Part shown: positions 21,206 to 32,765 of the stretch, piece by piece
Layout of the letters: the number at the start of each line of letters is the position of its first letter
Numbering within the stretch: the stretch's first letter is position 1
Source of the DNA: Nephrocerus scutellatus
Taxonomy: Eukaryota > Arthropoda > Insecta > Diptera > Pipunculidae
Assembly: GCA_947095585.1 (NCBI GenBank)
Contig: OX352763.1
Span: forward strand, 50,448,329 to 50,512,328
Length of the DNA stretch: 64,000 bases
Direction of reading: 5' to 3'
Program-made: the position numbers and the translations under genes
The notes under the pieces: model-generated
The model's input: the letters and a program-made list of their open reading frames with translations, nothing else
Told to the model about the DNA's origin: nothing
Database searches by the model: none

Positions 21206-22130
21206 CACATGTATGCGAATAGTAATTCACATGAAGCGGTTTTAGGGACTGTTGCAAATAAAAGTCTTTGTTTCTTTTGTAAGAGAGCAGGTCATCAAAA
21301 GAAAAATTGCAGTAAATATCTAGATAGGCTTTCAAAATGCGGTGGCAATAAACAAAGAGGAAGAATCAGTAAAGGTAACAACAGGTTTAATTCAGTTGAA
21401 GAAAAGCTTACAAATCACAGTGCACAAGAAAGACAAAGGACTGAAGTGAACGATTTCTTGTTTGTGGTTGGAAAACAACAAAGTGGGTGGATTTTGGACT
21501 CTGGAGCATCTCGACAGGCGATTTTTTGACGAATTCAAAATGAATCGTACAGAAGTTCAGTTGAATTGGCAAACGGAACACCAACATCAGTACAAGGCAT
21601 TGGCAGCGGAAATCTAAATTTTGTAGATGAGAAAGGAAAGACTCATACAGCAAAAGCATGTGATGTCTTATTCGCTCCAGATTTGATTGGCAACATGCTC
21701 TCAGTTTCACATCTAGCTGATATGGGTTTTAAAATTGTGTCAAAAGGTATATTTGTGAAATTATGTATAAAGATGAACAAATTGGTGTAGCGGATAAAAT
21801 CGGAAATATATACCAATTACGTGATGTGACAAAACTCAATATGGTTCAACACAATGAGAACTGTATTCATCAGTGGCATGGGAAACTGGGGCATAGAGAT
21901 CCTAAAGCTATTCGGAAAATGGCATCTGAAGGTTTAGTGGATGGTTTAAAGATAATTGAATGCGGCATCGCAGTGACATGCGATACATGCAGGTTAACGA
22001 CACCTGATATTAAAAAGCAAAACTCTGAATTCGTGGGAAAGCACGTACCAGCACACGAGCATCCGTTCTGCCGACTCAGCGTAAGGACACAACGAAGCAA
22101 CGAATTTGCAACATTGCACCTGTCGGTCGT
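21206..22130 (+). pseudogene. Copia gag zinc knuckle, protease and pre-integrase relic
   Basis: CFFCKRAGHQKKNC (the CCHC knuckle) is followed by GWILDSGAS (the copia protease active site), then after a frame break GSGNLNFVDEKGK...DLIGNMLSVSHLADMGF. The gag_pre-integrase segment IHQWHGKLGHRDPKAIRKMA then leads to CDTC. Sequence identity to copia is lost after about 22060, so integrase, RT and RNase H are missing. At least three frame breaks are present. Confidence 0.88.
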
Positions 22131-22139
22131 CACCTGGGC

Positions 22140-23131
22140 TGATGCGATAGGTTAAGCGTAGGTTATCTCATTATTGTAATAATTGTTAGAATTTAGTTAT
22201 TAGTTGAACGTCTAGTAATAAAGTTGAGAACCAGTGTCCTTAAATTAAGTACCCGCGTCATTAGTTACCAGTGTCCTTAACCTAAGTGCCCGTGTAACAG
22301 AAACAACTTAAAGTGTTGTTTAAAACCTCTCGGTCCCACGGAAAAGTGATCGCAGCGAACGTGAAACTAAGGGCCCCTAAGTAGCCGCTGGCAGCTAACC
22401 ACTCGTCCAGTGGAGGAAAAGGAATTGTTAGGAGATAATAGCGGCACTGTTCCTGATCACCGAAGAAGATGAACATCCTTACCCGGATATTAGTTTTGTA
22501 AGTTATAGTTAACCATACCCGATAAATTAATAGAAATAATAGTGCTAAAAAAATTAGAGAAATAAAAGAAAAACGCAAAATATAGAAATTAAACGAATTT
22601 AATTGAAAAGTGAAACACAAGAAATAGAAATTAAATTATCTAACGAATACAAGAATATTATTTGAAAAATTTTAAACGATAAAAAGGTACGAAGAATTTT
22701 ATGAAATATAAGTGTTTAAAGACAAAAAAAGGGTAAAAGGTGATTAAACCTAGAATAGCTAATACAAATTTTAAGTGAATTTTAACCATATTTTTTCATA
22801 TTTCATATCATATTCATATTTTACAAACTTTATAACATTCCTCAAATATTTTTTTAAATTTTTAACATATTTGGAGTTTTACTTTTTCATTACGTTGATA
22901 AATCTTGTGCATCGCCACAATCAATTTTAATTTTTTTTCGTGTATTCCGCAACTGTAAATTTAAGATTTTAATATTCCTTGAGTTAGTTTTATCACTTGA
23001 GAAGGGTTATATTTCTTATTTGCCACAACATTTATTCCTCCGGCTATTGCCTCAATAATCGTAGAGTTAGTAAATACCTTCTTGAATCCTTTATTGACCA
23101 TTCAACTGTTTCCTTGTGATAACTTTTAATA
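22140..23131 (+). repeat. Probable LTR and leader of gypsy C
   Basis: About 1 kb of AT-rich sequence before a gag start. It contains AATAAA at about 22217 and two direct repeats of ACCAGTGTCCTTAA (22232, 22268). A GTAAGT splice-donor-like site occurs near 22499. The LTR ends and primer-binding site could not be fixed, and no second copy is in the window because the 3' half of the element is gone. Confidence 0.5.
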
Positions 23132-24460
23132 ATGGCCAATCCTGTCGTCCAACCTCCGATCTTAAACCCTCCAGTTCCCCAAAATACGCCACAAAATCCT
23201 CAAAACCCAAACAACGTTCCAATATCCTCTCCTGCTTTACAAAGTCTAATTTCCTCGATCGTAAGCCAGTCCTACAAACTGAGGGAAGAAGCTTAGTTCA
23301 ATCAATTTTAAACCTCAACGCTGACCAGTTCGCAGGAACTGATCAAACAATTAACCAGGATCAGCGAGCCAACATAGCGGAATTAGACAAAATTCCGGAT
23401 GTTATTCTTTGTTTGCGGGAAATCTCTGGGCAACCAGGAGAATTTAGCTCTTGGGAGAAGAGCGTAGAAAGGATACTGCGTATATATGAATCCATTAAAG
23501 GTTCACCAAAGTATTTCGGCATCATTAATGTGATTCGGAACAAGATTGTGGGACATGGGGACCACATTCTTGAATCATACAATACCCCACTGAACTGGGA
23601 TTGTATCGCTCGTTGCCTCACGCTGCATTACGCAGATAAACGTGACATAGGCACATTGGAGTACCAGTTGATAGCATTAGTACAAGGTAATCTTTCCGTA
23701 CAAGAGTTCTACCAGCAGGTCTATTCCCACCTTTCACTCATTTTGAATAAGATTTCGTGCATGAGCATTGGCGTGGAAGCCCTTAATCTATTAATGAACA
23801 CGTATAGGGATACCTTCATACGAGGTTTAAAAGGCGACTAACCCAAGCTTCTTGGTATCCGTGAACCTGCAGATCTGCCCCAGGCATTACATCTTTGCCT
23901 AAAGCTCGAAAACCAAACTTATAGATCTCAGTATGCTAATGCAAACAATCAGCATAACAGAAGAACGCATCATTTACCACCTCCTACCCACATCCGCAAT
24001 ATAATCAGCAATTTTACCCGCAATTTTTTCCATAGTCCTATGAACTATAATCAGTACCCAACAAACTATAACCCAAGGCCTCCAATGAATTTCAACCCCA
24101 GACCAATGGTTCCCCCCAGAATTCAACGACCACTCATTCCTTTCGATCCGCCGCAGAATCACACCCCTAGACCTCAACCAACGCCAATGGAGACATCCAC
24201 CATCAGGACGAACTACATAAATTACACGAACAGACCCCAGCAAAAGAACTGGCCACCCGCACAAAAAAGGCCATTTGCTGCAACATCGAATCAAGTTCAT
24301 CCCAATAAGATGCAGAGGAATTTCCACTTGAATACTATTGAGCCCGAACAATCTCCATGTACATCTGAGGATCGCAATCCCACTCAATACGAGCAAGCGA
24401 TTCAGTCAGAAGATAGCCAATACGATCAAAGCTTTCAAGAGTATTCTAAGTCATTTTAAC
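23132..24460 (+). pseudogene. Gypsy C gag (17.6/297-type)
   Basis: The start ATG at 23132 opens a Pro/Asn/Gln-rich N-terminus (NPPVPQNTPQNPQNPNN), and the frame shifts near 23295. The next frame holds the capsid region: PDVILCLREISGQPGEFSSW, then RNKIVGHGDHIL and LEYQLIALVQGNLSVQEFYQ, typical of errantivirus gag. A stop at 23839 is followed by a third frame rich in Pro, Asn and Arg (24040-24459), which ends without a zinc knuckle, as is usual for this group. Two frame breaks make it a pseudogene. Confidence 0.8.
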
Positions 24461-24539
24461 AGCAATGTGGAAATGATAACCTATAAGAACTATCTGAATT
24501 TAAATATATTCATTTCTTAGACTAAACTGCTCCTCTCTT

Positions 24540-26237
24540 CCGTACTTTGAGTGTAAGGCAAATGGCGGAGAAGTCTTAAAAATTTTGATCAATACTGGAT
24601 CAAACAAAAATTACATAAAACCCACTCCTATTAAAAATCCCAAACCAAATGAAAAACCTTTTTATGCCAATTCCATGGGAGGTAACTTAAAAACTAGTCA
24701 TCATACCTTTTTAAATCTTTTTGGTCTTAATGACATCAAAATTAAATTCTTTCTTATGCCGGAATTAAAATCTTTTCATGCCATTCTGGGCAATGACAGT
24801 TTAAAAGATCTTTCAGCTGTCATTCATACGAAAGACAACTACATGGTAATTAACATTAGCTTCAAAGTAAGATTAAAACAGTTGGTTACCCAATCAGTTA
24901 ATTCTATTAATATCCAAACCGAACACATGACAAGTGAGCAAAGATTCCATATTCAATCTGTTGTGAAGTAATTCCCTAATCTATTCAATGATCCCGATAA
25001 TCAATTAACTTGTGCCACTAACGTTAAGGCAGAAATAAGAACAACTACAGATACCCCCGTCTACGCTAAATTGTATCCCTATCCAATGGCCCTTAAGGAA
25101 GAGGTTGAGAGCCAAATTGCCAAACTTTTAAATGATGGTATAATCAGACCTTATCTTCTTACAATGACCAGTGTGGATTGTACCAAAGAAGCCTGATGCT
25201 TCAGGAGTAAAGAAGTACAGGATAGTTGTCGACTATCGTAAGCTTAACGATGTCACTATACCTGAGAAATACCCGCTGGAAAATATAGGAAAGCTTTTAT
25301 CCGAATTAGGTGAAAACAAGTATTTTACAGTGATTGATCTCAAAAGTGGATTCCATCAGATTCCTCTTAAAGAATCAGACAGGGCGAAGACCGCATTTTC
25401 GATCAATAACGCCAAATATGAATTCACCAGACTTTCAATGGTTTTGAAAAATGCCCCTCCAACTTTTCAGAAGTCATTAGATGACATTTTGCGTAAGCAC
25501 ATTGGCAAACGATGCCGCGTTTATATTGATGATATAATCATTCATAGTAAAAGCGAAGAAGAACATTTAAAAGACATTCGCAAGGTCTTTGAGACTCTTA
25601 ACGATGCTAATCTGAAATTTCAGCTCGATAAATGTGAGTTCTTCAAGAAAGAGATAGAATTCTTGGGTTTCATTGTATCGTCAAATGGTATTACAACTAA
25701 CCCAGGAAAAGTGAAATCTATACAGAATTTCCCAGCTCCTCGAACTTTAAAAGATTTAAGGTCTTTCCTCGGTCTGTCAGGGTATTATCGCCGTTTCATT
25801 CGCGACTACGCTAAACTTGCTTTACCCTTGGCATCCCTCTTAAGATGGGAGGATGGACGTGTGTCCAAGAATATTTCTCGCAAAAAGCTAATACATCTTA
25901 ACGATGAAGAACAAGATGCGACTTTAAAAAACCTTTCGAGCTCACCACATATGCTTCAAATTATGCATTAGTTGCTGTTCTATCACAAGAGAACAAACCT
26001 ATTACCTTCATATCGAGAACTTTGACTAAAACCGAAGAAAGCTTTGCTGCCAATGAAAAAGAGACGCTAGCCATTATATGGGCTTTGAACTCTCTCAGAA
26101 ACTACCTTTACGGTACGGAAAAAGTTATTATTTATACCGATCATCAGCCTCTCACTTACGCTCTAAGCAACAAAAACAATAATAGTAAACTAAAAAGATG
26201 GAAAGCTATGCTAGATGATTACAACTATGAGCTTAAA
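24540..26237 (+). pseudogene. Gypsy C pol: protease, RT, truncated RNase H
   Basis: The protease (INTGSNKNYI active site, 24588) and AILGNDSLKDL region are followed by a stop and a frame change near 25160. RT then runs 25171-25970 with YRIVVDYRKLND, FTVIDLKSGFHQI and the YIDDIIIHS catalytic motif. Compared with relatives, the FTRLSMVLKNAP stretch is normal length. In RNase H the first acidic residue is replaced (TTYAS where TDAS is expected) and a frame break occurs at about 25930. RNase H stops at 26237, where a mariner end begins. Integrase and env are missing. Confidence 0.88.
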
Positions 26238-26518
26238 TATCGGGTGTTTCAACAAGTGCGCTTCAACTTTTCTCCGATAGGGACGGCGAACAACGCCATA
26301 TTTTTTATTGTTCTTTTGTCATTTGGAAACTTCATTAGTATGCATTTCATCATGGAACGCTACATATGTGAACAGCGATTGCAAATCGTGCAAATTTTTT
26401 ATCAAAATAATCGTTCTGTTGCCGCTACTTTAAGAGCATTACGGCCATTTTACGGTCCATTTAACAAGCCAGCCCGTTCGACAATCGACCGTATAGTAAA
26501 GATCTTGGCCTACATCCG
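26238..26518 (+). mobile_element. 5' fragment of a rosa-like mariner inserted in gypsy C
   Basis: It begins GGGTGTTTCAACAAGTGCGC and carries an ATG at 26352 leading to CEQRLQIVQIFYQNNRSVAA, then an ATLRALRPFYGPFNKPARST-like run. This is the N-terminal helix-turn-helix of the same transposase family as at 2242, but a divergent member. It breaks off near 26515. It terminates the gypsy C RNase H. Confidence 0.75.
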
Positions 26519-26572
26519 TGCCAAGTTACAGAATATATAATCAGTTGGTAGCTGCGGTGTTCTATTATTTGA
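26519..26572 (+). repeat. 54-bp direct repeat, copy 1
   Basis: The stretch GTGCCAAGTTACAGAATATA...TTATTTGAT recurs at 28475-28530 in the same orientation, essentially identical, about 1956 bases apart. The pair flanks the tandem-repeat block. It could be terminal direct repeats of an unknown element or a duplication. Confidence 0.8.
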
Positions 26573-26582
26573 TCCTGTGCCA

Positions 26583-26722
26583 AGTCCATTTTATATAAAG
26601 TTTGATAATTTTCCTGTGAGAAGATATTAGGAAATTAGTGTTTATTTTATATAAAGTTTGATAATTCTCCTGTGAAAAGGAGGTTAGGAAGTTAGTTGTT
26701 TATTTTATAAAAAAGTTTGATA
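26583..26722 (+). repeat. About 66-bp tandem repeat, 2-3 units
   Basis: ATTTTATATAAAGTTTGATAAT followed by TTCCTGTGA-type sequence and a TTAGGAA(G/A)TTAG block recurs two to three times with small changes. Confidence 0.75.
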
Positions 26723-26735
26723 TAATGCTTTGATG

Positions 26736-27173
26736 GCGGATGAGTTCACAGCGTGTAGCCTCAGCGGTTATGGCAAGGTAAGTACTCTTAAGCCACTAAT
26801 GTGAGGATTCAGTCAGCGTTGCAGCGTTTAGCTTCAGCGGTAATGGCAAGGTAAGTACTCTTAAGCCACTAATGTGAGCATTCAGTCAGCGTCGTAGCGT
26901 TAAGCTTCAGCGGTAATGGCAAGGTAAGTACTCTTAAGCCACTAATGTGAGGATTCAGTTAGCGTTGCAGCGTTTAGCTTCAGCGGTAATGACAAGGTAA
27001 GTACTCTTAAGCCACTAATGTGAGGATTCAGTTAGCGTTGCAGCGTTTAGCTTCAGCGGTAATGGCAAGGTAAGTACTCTTAAGCCACTAATGTGAGGAT
27101 TCAGTTAGCGTTGCAGCGTTTAGCTTCAGCGGTAATGGCAAGGTAAGTACTCTTAAGCCACTAGTGTGATATT
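26736..27173 (+). repeat. 73-bp tandem array, six units
   Basis: GGCAAGGTAAGTACTCTTAA recurs at 26773, 26846, 26919, 26992, 27065 and 27138, exactly 73 bases apart each time. The unit also holds GCGTTTAGCTTCAGCGGTAA. The first unit is the most divergent and starts after an ATGGCGGATGAGTTC stretch. Each unit contains AAG|GTAAGT, a perfect consensus splice donor. There are no spacers, so it is not a CRISPR array. Confidence 0.93.
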
Positions 27174-27175
27174 TT

Positions 27176-27425
27176 TTTTCATTTTTATTTTATTTTAAAA
27201 TTTATTGTTTAAAATTAAATTGCTTTAAATATAACATGTAGTAGATTAAGTAGTCAAAAATATTGTTTAATTATAAGCAATACAAAATAAATTAAAACAA
27301 TGTAAATACGTCGGGCCCCTATTGTTGAGCCGACACTTATTAATAATAGTTATAGGTTTAGTTTTAAGTCAAAATTGTATATTACTTAAATGTTTAATAA
27401 AATATCTTAATCTTTAAAAAAAAGA
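27176..27425. other. AT-rich stretch with poly(A)-signal-like end
   Basis: About 250 bases ending in AATAAAATATCTTAATC followed by A-rich sequence near 27420, which resembles the 3' end of a transcript or retroelement. No coding region was recognised. Confidence 0.3.
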
Positions 27426-27478
27426 GCAGGGTAGGCTGTGTCGAAGACACGGCCGTGGGTTTTGAGCGTGACAACGTC
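27426..27478 (+). repeat. Shared element terminus, copy 2
   Basis: Matches the reverse complement of 10910-10968. It includes the small palindrome GTGTCGAAGACAC and ends TTGAGCGTGACAACGTCTG. Confidence 0.5.
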
Positions 27479-28474
27479 TGTCCGGAACGAAAGAAAAGAA
27501 GCACGCGAAAAATTAATTTTAATCGACCATTTACATTTTTTCTCTGTTAGAGCCCTCTTAACTTTAACAACAAATTCAGATGCACTCGATATACATGCAA
27601 ATAAATACTAGATGCATTTTGACGGATACGTTTATTTTTTTACGCAATGCAAAAGCATCATACGGTTTTACGAGACGCAGGCTTTAATTTTGTTTAAAAA
27701 AACTAACTTATAATGGTAGAATCTTCCATGTAAATTCTTTAACCTGAGGCCATATCACTTCCATATTTGTATAGAGAGTGTTGTCATCATATAATCATTA
27801 TATACAAAAGTGTATATGTGGAAAAGTACCGTATGGTACTGAAAGGATATTTCAGAGTCATTATTCTATAAACAATGAGAAATGAACCGTATATTAAAGA
27901 TTATTGTTTGATTTTGTATTAGTATACAGTCAGTACAATGGTTTTCAGCTTCTCCTATGACATTTGATTTGAGGTACCACATCTTTTGTACCGTGGGAAG
28001 TCGCTGATTGTCGACAAGTTGAGAAAATAAATCGTGATGAGTCCATATTATATCCTTCTTTTAGTGGATCATGACTGCTTTCCCATATTGAAAAATGCAA
28101 ATTTTGGATTTGCTCCCACAGCTTTTCTTTGAGATTCATATTTGTTGCTTTCGGGTCCATGGTGAGTAACTGTTTCAGAGATCCCATCATCACATTTTGT
28201 CTTCTAATTGCGGAGTTTGTTGAGAAGAGTAGTGGTGTTGTGTCGCTGTTGTTTGTAGTTGTCCTCACGGACGCTCACCAGTTGAGCGTTGAGATGCTGT
28301 TAGTTGATTGAACAAAGTCATATCCGAGTCCTCTGGAGCAGTTGCCATTTTCAGAATTCCTGTTGCGTACGTTGACGATTAGAAAATTGTTGTCCTGTTT
28401 TTCTTACGCTTTGTTTGACAGCGGGTATAGCCAATCCGAATAAGGCCTGCTTGTATGACGGCAGTTCCAATTCT
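27479..28474. other. Unassigned sequence
   Basis: About 1 kb with no recognised gene. A 107-codon minus-strand frame (28268-27945, with LKEKLWEQIQNLHF) has no familiar domain. A plus-strand reading near 28425-28535 (AGIANPNKACLYDGSSNSV) stays open into the 54-bp repeat but was not recognised. Confidence 0.4.
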
Positions 28475-28530
28475 GTGCCAAGTTACAGAATATATAATCA
28501 GTTGGTAGCTGCGGTGTTCTATTATTTGAT
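28475..28530 (+). repeat. 54-bp direct repeat, copy 2
   Basis: Second copy of 26519-26572. It is followed by ATTATTTGATTTGATATTAA rather than by the CCTGTGCCAAG sequence found after copy 1. Confidence 0.8.
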
Positions 28531-30120
28531 TATTTGATTTGATATTAATCAAAATGTTGTAATTGTTATCAAGGCGATGACACCAAGGTAACGTATATTG
28601 GTTAACACAAGCACTTGAACTTGGTTAGCTGGCGAATGGAAAGAAATAAACACTCCAATGGCTTGAATAATTCTCTCGTCTTTTATTAAAAATATTGCTT
28701 CTTAAATACTAAATTATTGCTGATTCTTATAATTTTATTTGGTTAACATTGCTAAATGTGCAATACTAATTATTGATGATTATGATTTTATTTTGCATAA
28801 ATTGCTAAATGTGCAGTGCAAGCTAATTTAATTTTTTGTTTTTCTTTTGCTGTAGTTCGTTGCGATCAATTTCGCAATGTGCAATGACCTACAGCGGAAA
28901 TAAATCACATAACGAATTATGTAGTGTGACATACATGAATTTTGACTGCAGAAACTGAAAGCTGTCGATGGGCAATTAGAATTTTATGCAAGCATATGTA
29001 CACACGTATGTACATATGAAAGAAATTCTATGTGGAGGTTTGAACACATAGTTAATTTAATAAGAAGTGAATGGCGAACCGTCTGTTATATAAAGGTAGA
29101 AGACGAACAGAATTTTAAAAAAAGCCGAAAGGCAACAACAAGCAGAGTTGTTGGGGAAGTGGTATGGCATGGAAATAGAAGTATGCATCAAAATGTTTTT
29201 CGCTTTGAACGCGCAGACACGATATTCGCCATTAACATCGTTTAATCTGGTTCTCTCTTTATTATATAATTTAATGGAAGAGTTATTAACTCTTCGGAAT
29301 ATTGGAGTGATTAAACAAAAGACAAGCCAAAAGAAAAGGAAATGGTAGCAACGGCAACGTCGCTTTTAACTTGTAAATGGTACATGGAGCATTGATAGAG
29401 AACTTCGATCACGACTGCTGCACATGTTAATGGTATCTTACGAGCATCGAAGAATGTCGCTTTGAAACATGAAGGCCAATTATTCATTATTAAATTTCTT
29501 TTGCCTGGCTCTCTCATTGCATGCATGAGTAAGGTAAGGATAAGATAAGCGAAAAGAAATGAAAATAGTTGCAAGGAAGCTTGCAGGTTGTCATTGTTAT
29601 CTGCCTCTTTTTTTGTAACTTATAGTAGTATATTTTATTTCTGTTAATCGACCAAACACGAGAGCACTGTATCATTTTATGCAATGTTTATAGAACGAGC
29701 CGATCAGAGCACTGATAGAAAATGAACAGAGACTATACTACACTACGGCTGCGGTAAAGAATTAAGGAGTTACGCAGCTTGTGCTGCACAAAAAAATTGG
29801 CAGGCAGTCGGTATGCACGAAATTGCGGCTACATTATAAACCGACTACAGCTTGTACGGCGACAATTTGACATTTACATTTTGCTATTTGTATACAATTT
29901 AAAGTGGCTGCGTAAACTGCGCAGTCGATTTTTCTTTACTGCATTGGCTAAAAAGTGAATTTTTAACCAACATGCAGCATAAACTGCGCAGCGGCTGAAT
30001 TCTCGGCCTACTACTGCATATGTTTGTTTCGTTCTGCTCAAGCTATGAACTTGATTGTATGTTATTGAAATCAAATACATCATCATCAATCACATCAAAT
30101 ACAACAGAATAAATAATTTA
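28531..30120. other. Unassigned AT-rich sequence
   Basis: About 1.6 kb without a recognised protein. Small local duplications occur (ATTGCTAAATGTGCA at 28748 and 28801; AAACTGCGCAG at 29913 and 29985). These look like decayed LTR or MITE material, but no ends could be fixed. Confidence 0.4.
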
Positions 30121-30147
30121 TAAGCGGATTTAAATGTTCATAAAAAT

Positions 30148-30372
30148 TTATCATATTCCAGAATAACCATAGCAAGCAATCTTATAGTCACATCTTAGTC
30201 CTACATTCCGAATTTCATGCGAATCGCTTGAAAAATTACTTTGTTCCAGAAATTCCAGACCATAATGATCATATTCCAGAATTACCATAGGAAGAAGTCT
30301 TATAGTCGCATCTTAGTCCTACATTCCGAATTTCATGCGAATCGATTGAGAAATGCCTTAGTTCAAAAAGTT
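30148..30372 (+). repeat. About 119-bp tandem duplication
   Basis: ATCATATTCCAGAA...CATCTTAGTCCTACATTCCG...GAATTTCATGCGAATCG occurs at about 30148-30250 and 30267-30370 with about 90 percent identity by eye. Confidence 0.8.
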
Positions 30373-30659
30373 CTAGTTCCTAATGACCAAATCCCAGTGG
30401 ATATTAAAAGTGTGGCATAACAGTGGACAAAATGCTGTTAAAATATTGACATAACAAAGGACAAATTGCTGTTAAAATAGTTCCATTTAACATTCGACTT
30501 TTTGAATATGTACCCCTTAACCTTGTAGTGAGACGTCGTCACGTCACGTCAAAAATCTTAATCCAAGTACGCTGCAGCGCTCACTTTTCATGTCGGACAT
30601 AAATATTTCATGTTCATGAGCTCGTCACCCGATACCCGATTTAGCTATAACATTAACTA

Positions 30660-30880
30660 GCATTCAATGATGTGTATATACAACACTGCAGCTATAAGAA
30701 ATAGCAATACCTACACATAATTCATGCACTCGCTCTGCATTCAATGATGTGTACATAAAAGACTGCAGCTATAACAAATAGCAATGCACATAATTTAGGC
30801 GCTCGCTCTGCATTCAGTGCTGTGTATATACAACACTGCAGCTATAACGATTAGCAATACACATTCCCAATTGTTCCATA
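30660..30880 (+). repeat. About 75-bp tandem repeat, three units
   Basis: GCATTCAATGATGTGTATAT with ACTGCAGCTATAA and a GCACTCGCTCT spacer recurs starting near 30661, 30738 and 30810. Confidence 0.8.
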
Positions 30881-30959
30881 CCGAATACAATGATATACGG
30901 CGGCGGATACACACGAAATCCAAAGTCAAGTACAATTATGAATTGTAGGCAATAGCTGG

Positions 30960-31440
30960 GTGTTAAAACTATATCCAGAGCCATTGAAAAATTTTATGCT
31001 GATGCATCAATATTGTGCAATAATTAATTTCCAGCCTTAATTGTTTATCCCGATATTACTAATATTGGGCAATAATTTAATTGCTTACCCAGACAATAGT
31101 GCGTTGCACTATATCTGAAGCATTAATTATTTGATTTATCGATATGGGAAAATATTGAGGATGGGTGCATTTCTGTGAACTGCATTTGATTTGGGGATAA
31201 ATATCGATTGGATTTGAGGATATAAAAGGGGAGTAAAATCGAGATGAAAAGTCAGAGTTAATCCGGAGTTTAAACGAGAAAGGCATTCTAGTAGAGGTCG
31301 CAGCCAAGCTAAAGACTGCGGGCCTCCCTAGAAATATATAACTTAAAGATTCAATAAATATTCCAATTATATAGAAGGTAAAATTGTGTTTAAATTAACT
31401 CTCCGCCCAAGTAACTCTTCCCTTAGTCTTAAGGAAGCAC
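30960..31440 (+). repeat. LTR-like sequence with TATA box and poly(A) signal
   Basis: TATAAAAGGGG lies at 31221-31231, AATAAA at 31353-31358, and a GC-richer transcribed segment between them, as in an LTR U3-R-U5. It is in plus orientation, opposite to the gag-protease fragment that starts at 31429, so it is either a solo LTR or unrelated. The ends and target duplication were not fixed. Confidence 0.45.
31221..31231 (+). promoter_or_regulatory. TATA box (TATAAAAGGGG)
   Basis: Perfect TATA consensus. The same 11-mer occurs in both LTRs of gypsy F on the minus strand. It would start transcription about 30 bases downstream, near 31255. Confidence 0.6.
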
Positions 31441-32765
31441 GATTACACTTATAGGCGTTAAAACATCTGTCCAGCTGCTCTCTTTCGGTTGCCAGACTAC
31501 GGAGTATCGGTATATTCGGTTCGGCTTGGGCTGTTCGCTGACTTCGCTGTCTCGGTTTATTGTAAAATTATGCCTATCCAAGAAATCTGTTGCTAGTAAG
31601 AACTTGTCCATTAGGTTCGGAATGTAAGCAAACTCTTGTTTAAATGACCAGTCTCCCAAGCCCAGAGTGAGCGTATAGGCCTGGTGAGCGACAACGGTAG
31701 ACTTATCGGCTAATGCAAAGGTGATATTGATGGGTCGGGCGTATTTGTTTGGCCACGCAAATTTTCCTAATGGCTTTGCCAAAACATGACTTTCCCGCGC
31801 CGGTGGCAATCACTGCCCTGTACTGGAGTTGGCCAAATCGGATCGGTAGTGTATACGATGTGAGACTAGTGGTAGTGATAGGGGCTTCTAACTCAATTAC
31901 TGGCTTGGACGGCTCATTGGCGTTTCCCGCCGCACATCTGCAGTGTCTACTTTGGACTCCGTCTGTATCGCAGTAAGAACAGAATAATCGTCGGTTCTGA
32001 CAGATTTGCCTTCGGTGTCCAGGTTAACCGCACGCCCAACAGCAGGTTCGTCGATCATAGACTTGCGCCGGTGCTGGGGGCGCTACTGGTGGTTGGTGTG
32101 ACTGCTGTAAATCGCCGGTTGTTGGTATGTCAGTGTGGCGGGCAGCCTGGAGCGGCCTGTACGGTTTCGTTGACGGTGGCTGGTGCGAAGCGGCCTGGCG
32201 CAATGGCGGTACTATTGGCTGCGATGACTGTCGCTGGTACGGAGCGGTCTGGCGAAATGGTGATGCGGTTGGTTGTGTTGGCGGTATGATTGGCCTTGTG
32301 GCGGGCAACTCGCTTTTCAGTTGCTCAAAGTCCTCGGCGAGAGCAGTCAGTTCCGATAGAGTGGTGAACTCTCGCGGCTTAATATAGTGCCGGTACTCTG
32401 GGCGGAGATTCTTGTATATCCGATCGAGTTTGTCTTCTGCCGTTAATGACACTTGCCAATTCGGTTGCTGGGCTCACGGCGGTCGGTGTGTTGTTTGTTG
32501 CCGGTTATACCAGCTGAGGCAGAACTAGCTGATGCGGGACTAGCGGCGGCGGCGGTACTAGCTGTTTGCTTTTGTTGGCGGATGTCTCCAATGTATGTAA
32601 ATCTTCGCAAGATTTATATCGCTTAATATCGCTCGACAGCCGTTTTCGTAATTCCTCCACGGTTTCCACGCTGTCCTGCCCACGTCGGTCGAGTTCTGCC
32701 ACCAACTCGTCTTTGCGCAGCAGATATATGATCGATGAGCTCAGGCCTGCTTCTTCGTTGTCCAT
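31429..32765 (-). pseudogene. Gypsy gag-protease fragment
   Basis: Reading right to left: the ATG at 32765 opens MDNEEAGLSSSIIYLLRKDEL, a SAP-like N-terminus like those of elements E and B. Most of the capsid is deleted between about 32505 and 32455. The remaining capsid end LDRIYKNLRPEYRHYIKPRE leads into a Pro/Gln-rich linker, then two Cys clusters (CCWACG...PGHRRQIC and FCSYC...SRHC), with a stop codon inside the first. The protease C-terminal region follows (LADKSTVVAHQAYTLTLGL, LLATDFLDRHNF). No RT remains. The double-knuckle layout is like gypsy F gag. Confidence 0.8.

Noticed and set aside
26736..27173. 73-bp direct repeats as a CRISPR array
   Set aside because: There are no spacers, the unit is one continuous tandem repeat, and the DNA is eukaryotic.
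27945..28268. 107-codon minus-strand frame as a host protein
   Set aside because: No recognisable domain and no codon or splice support; left as unassigned.
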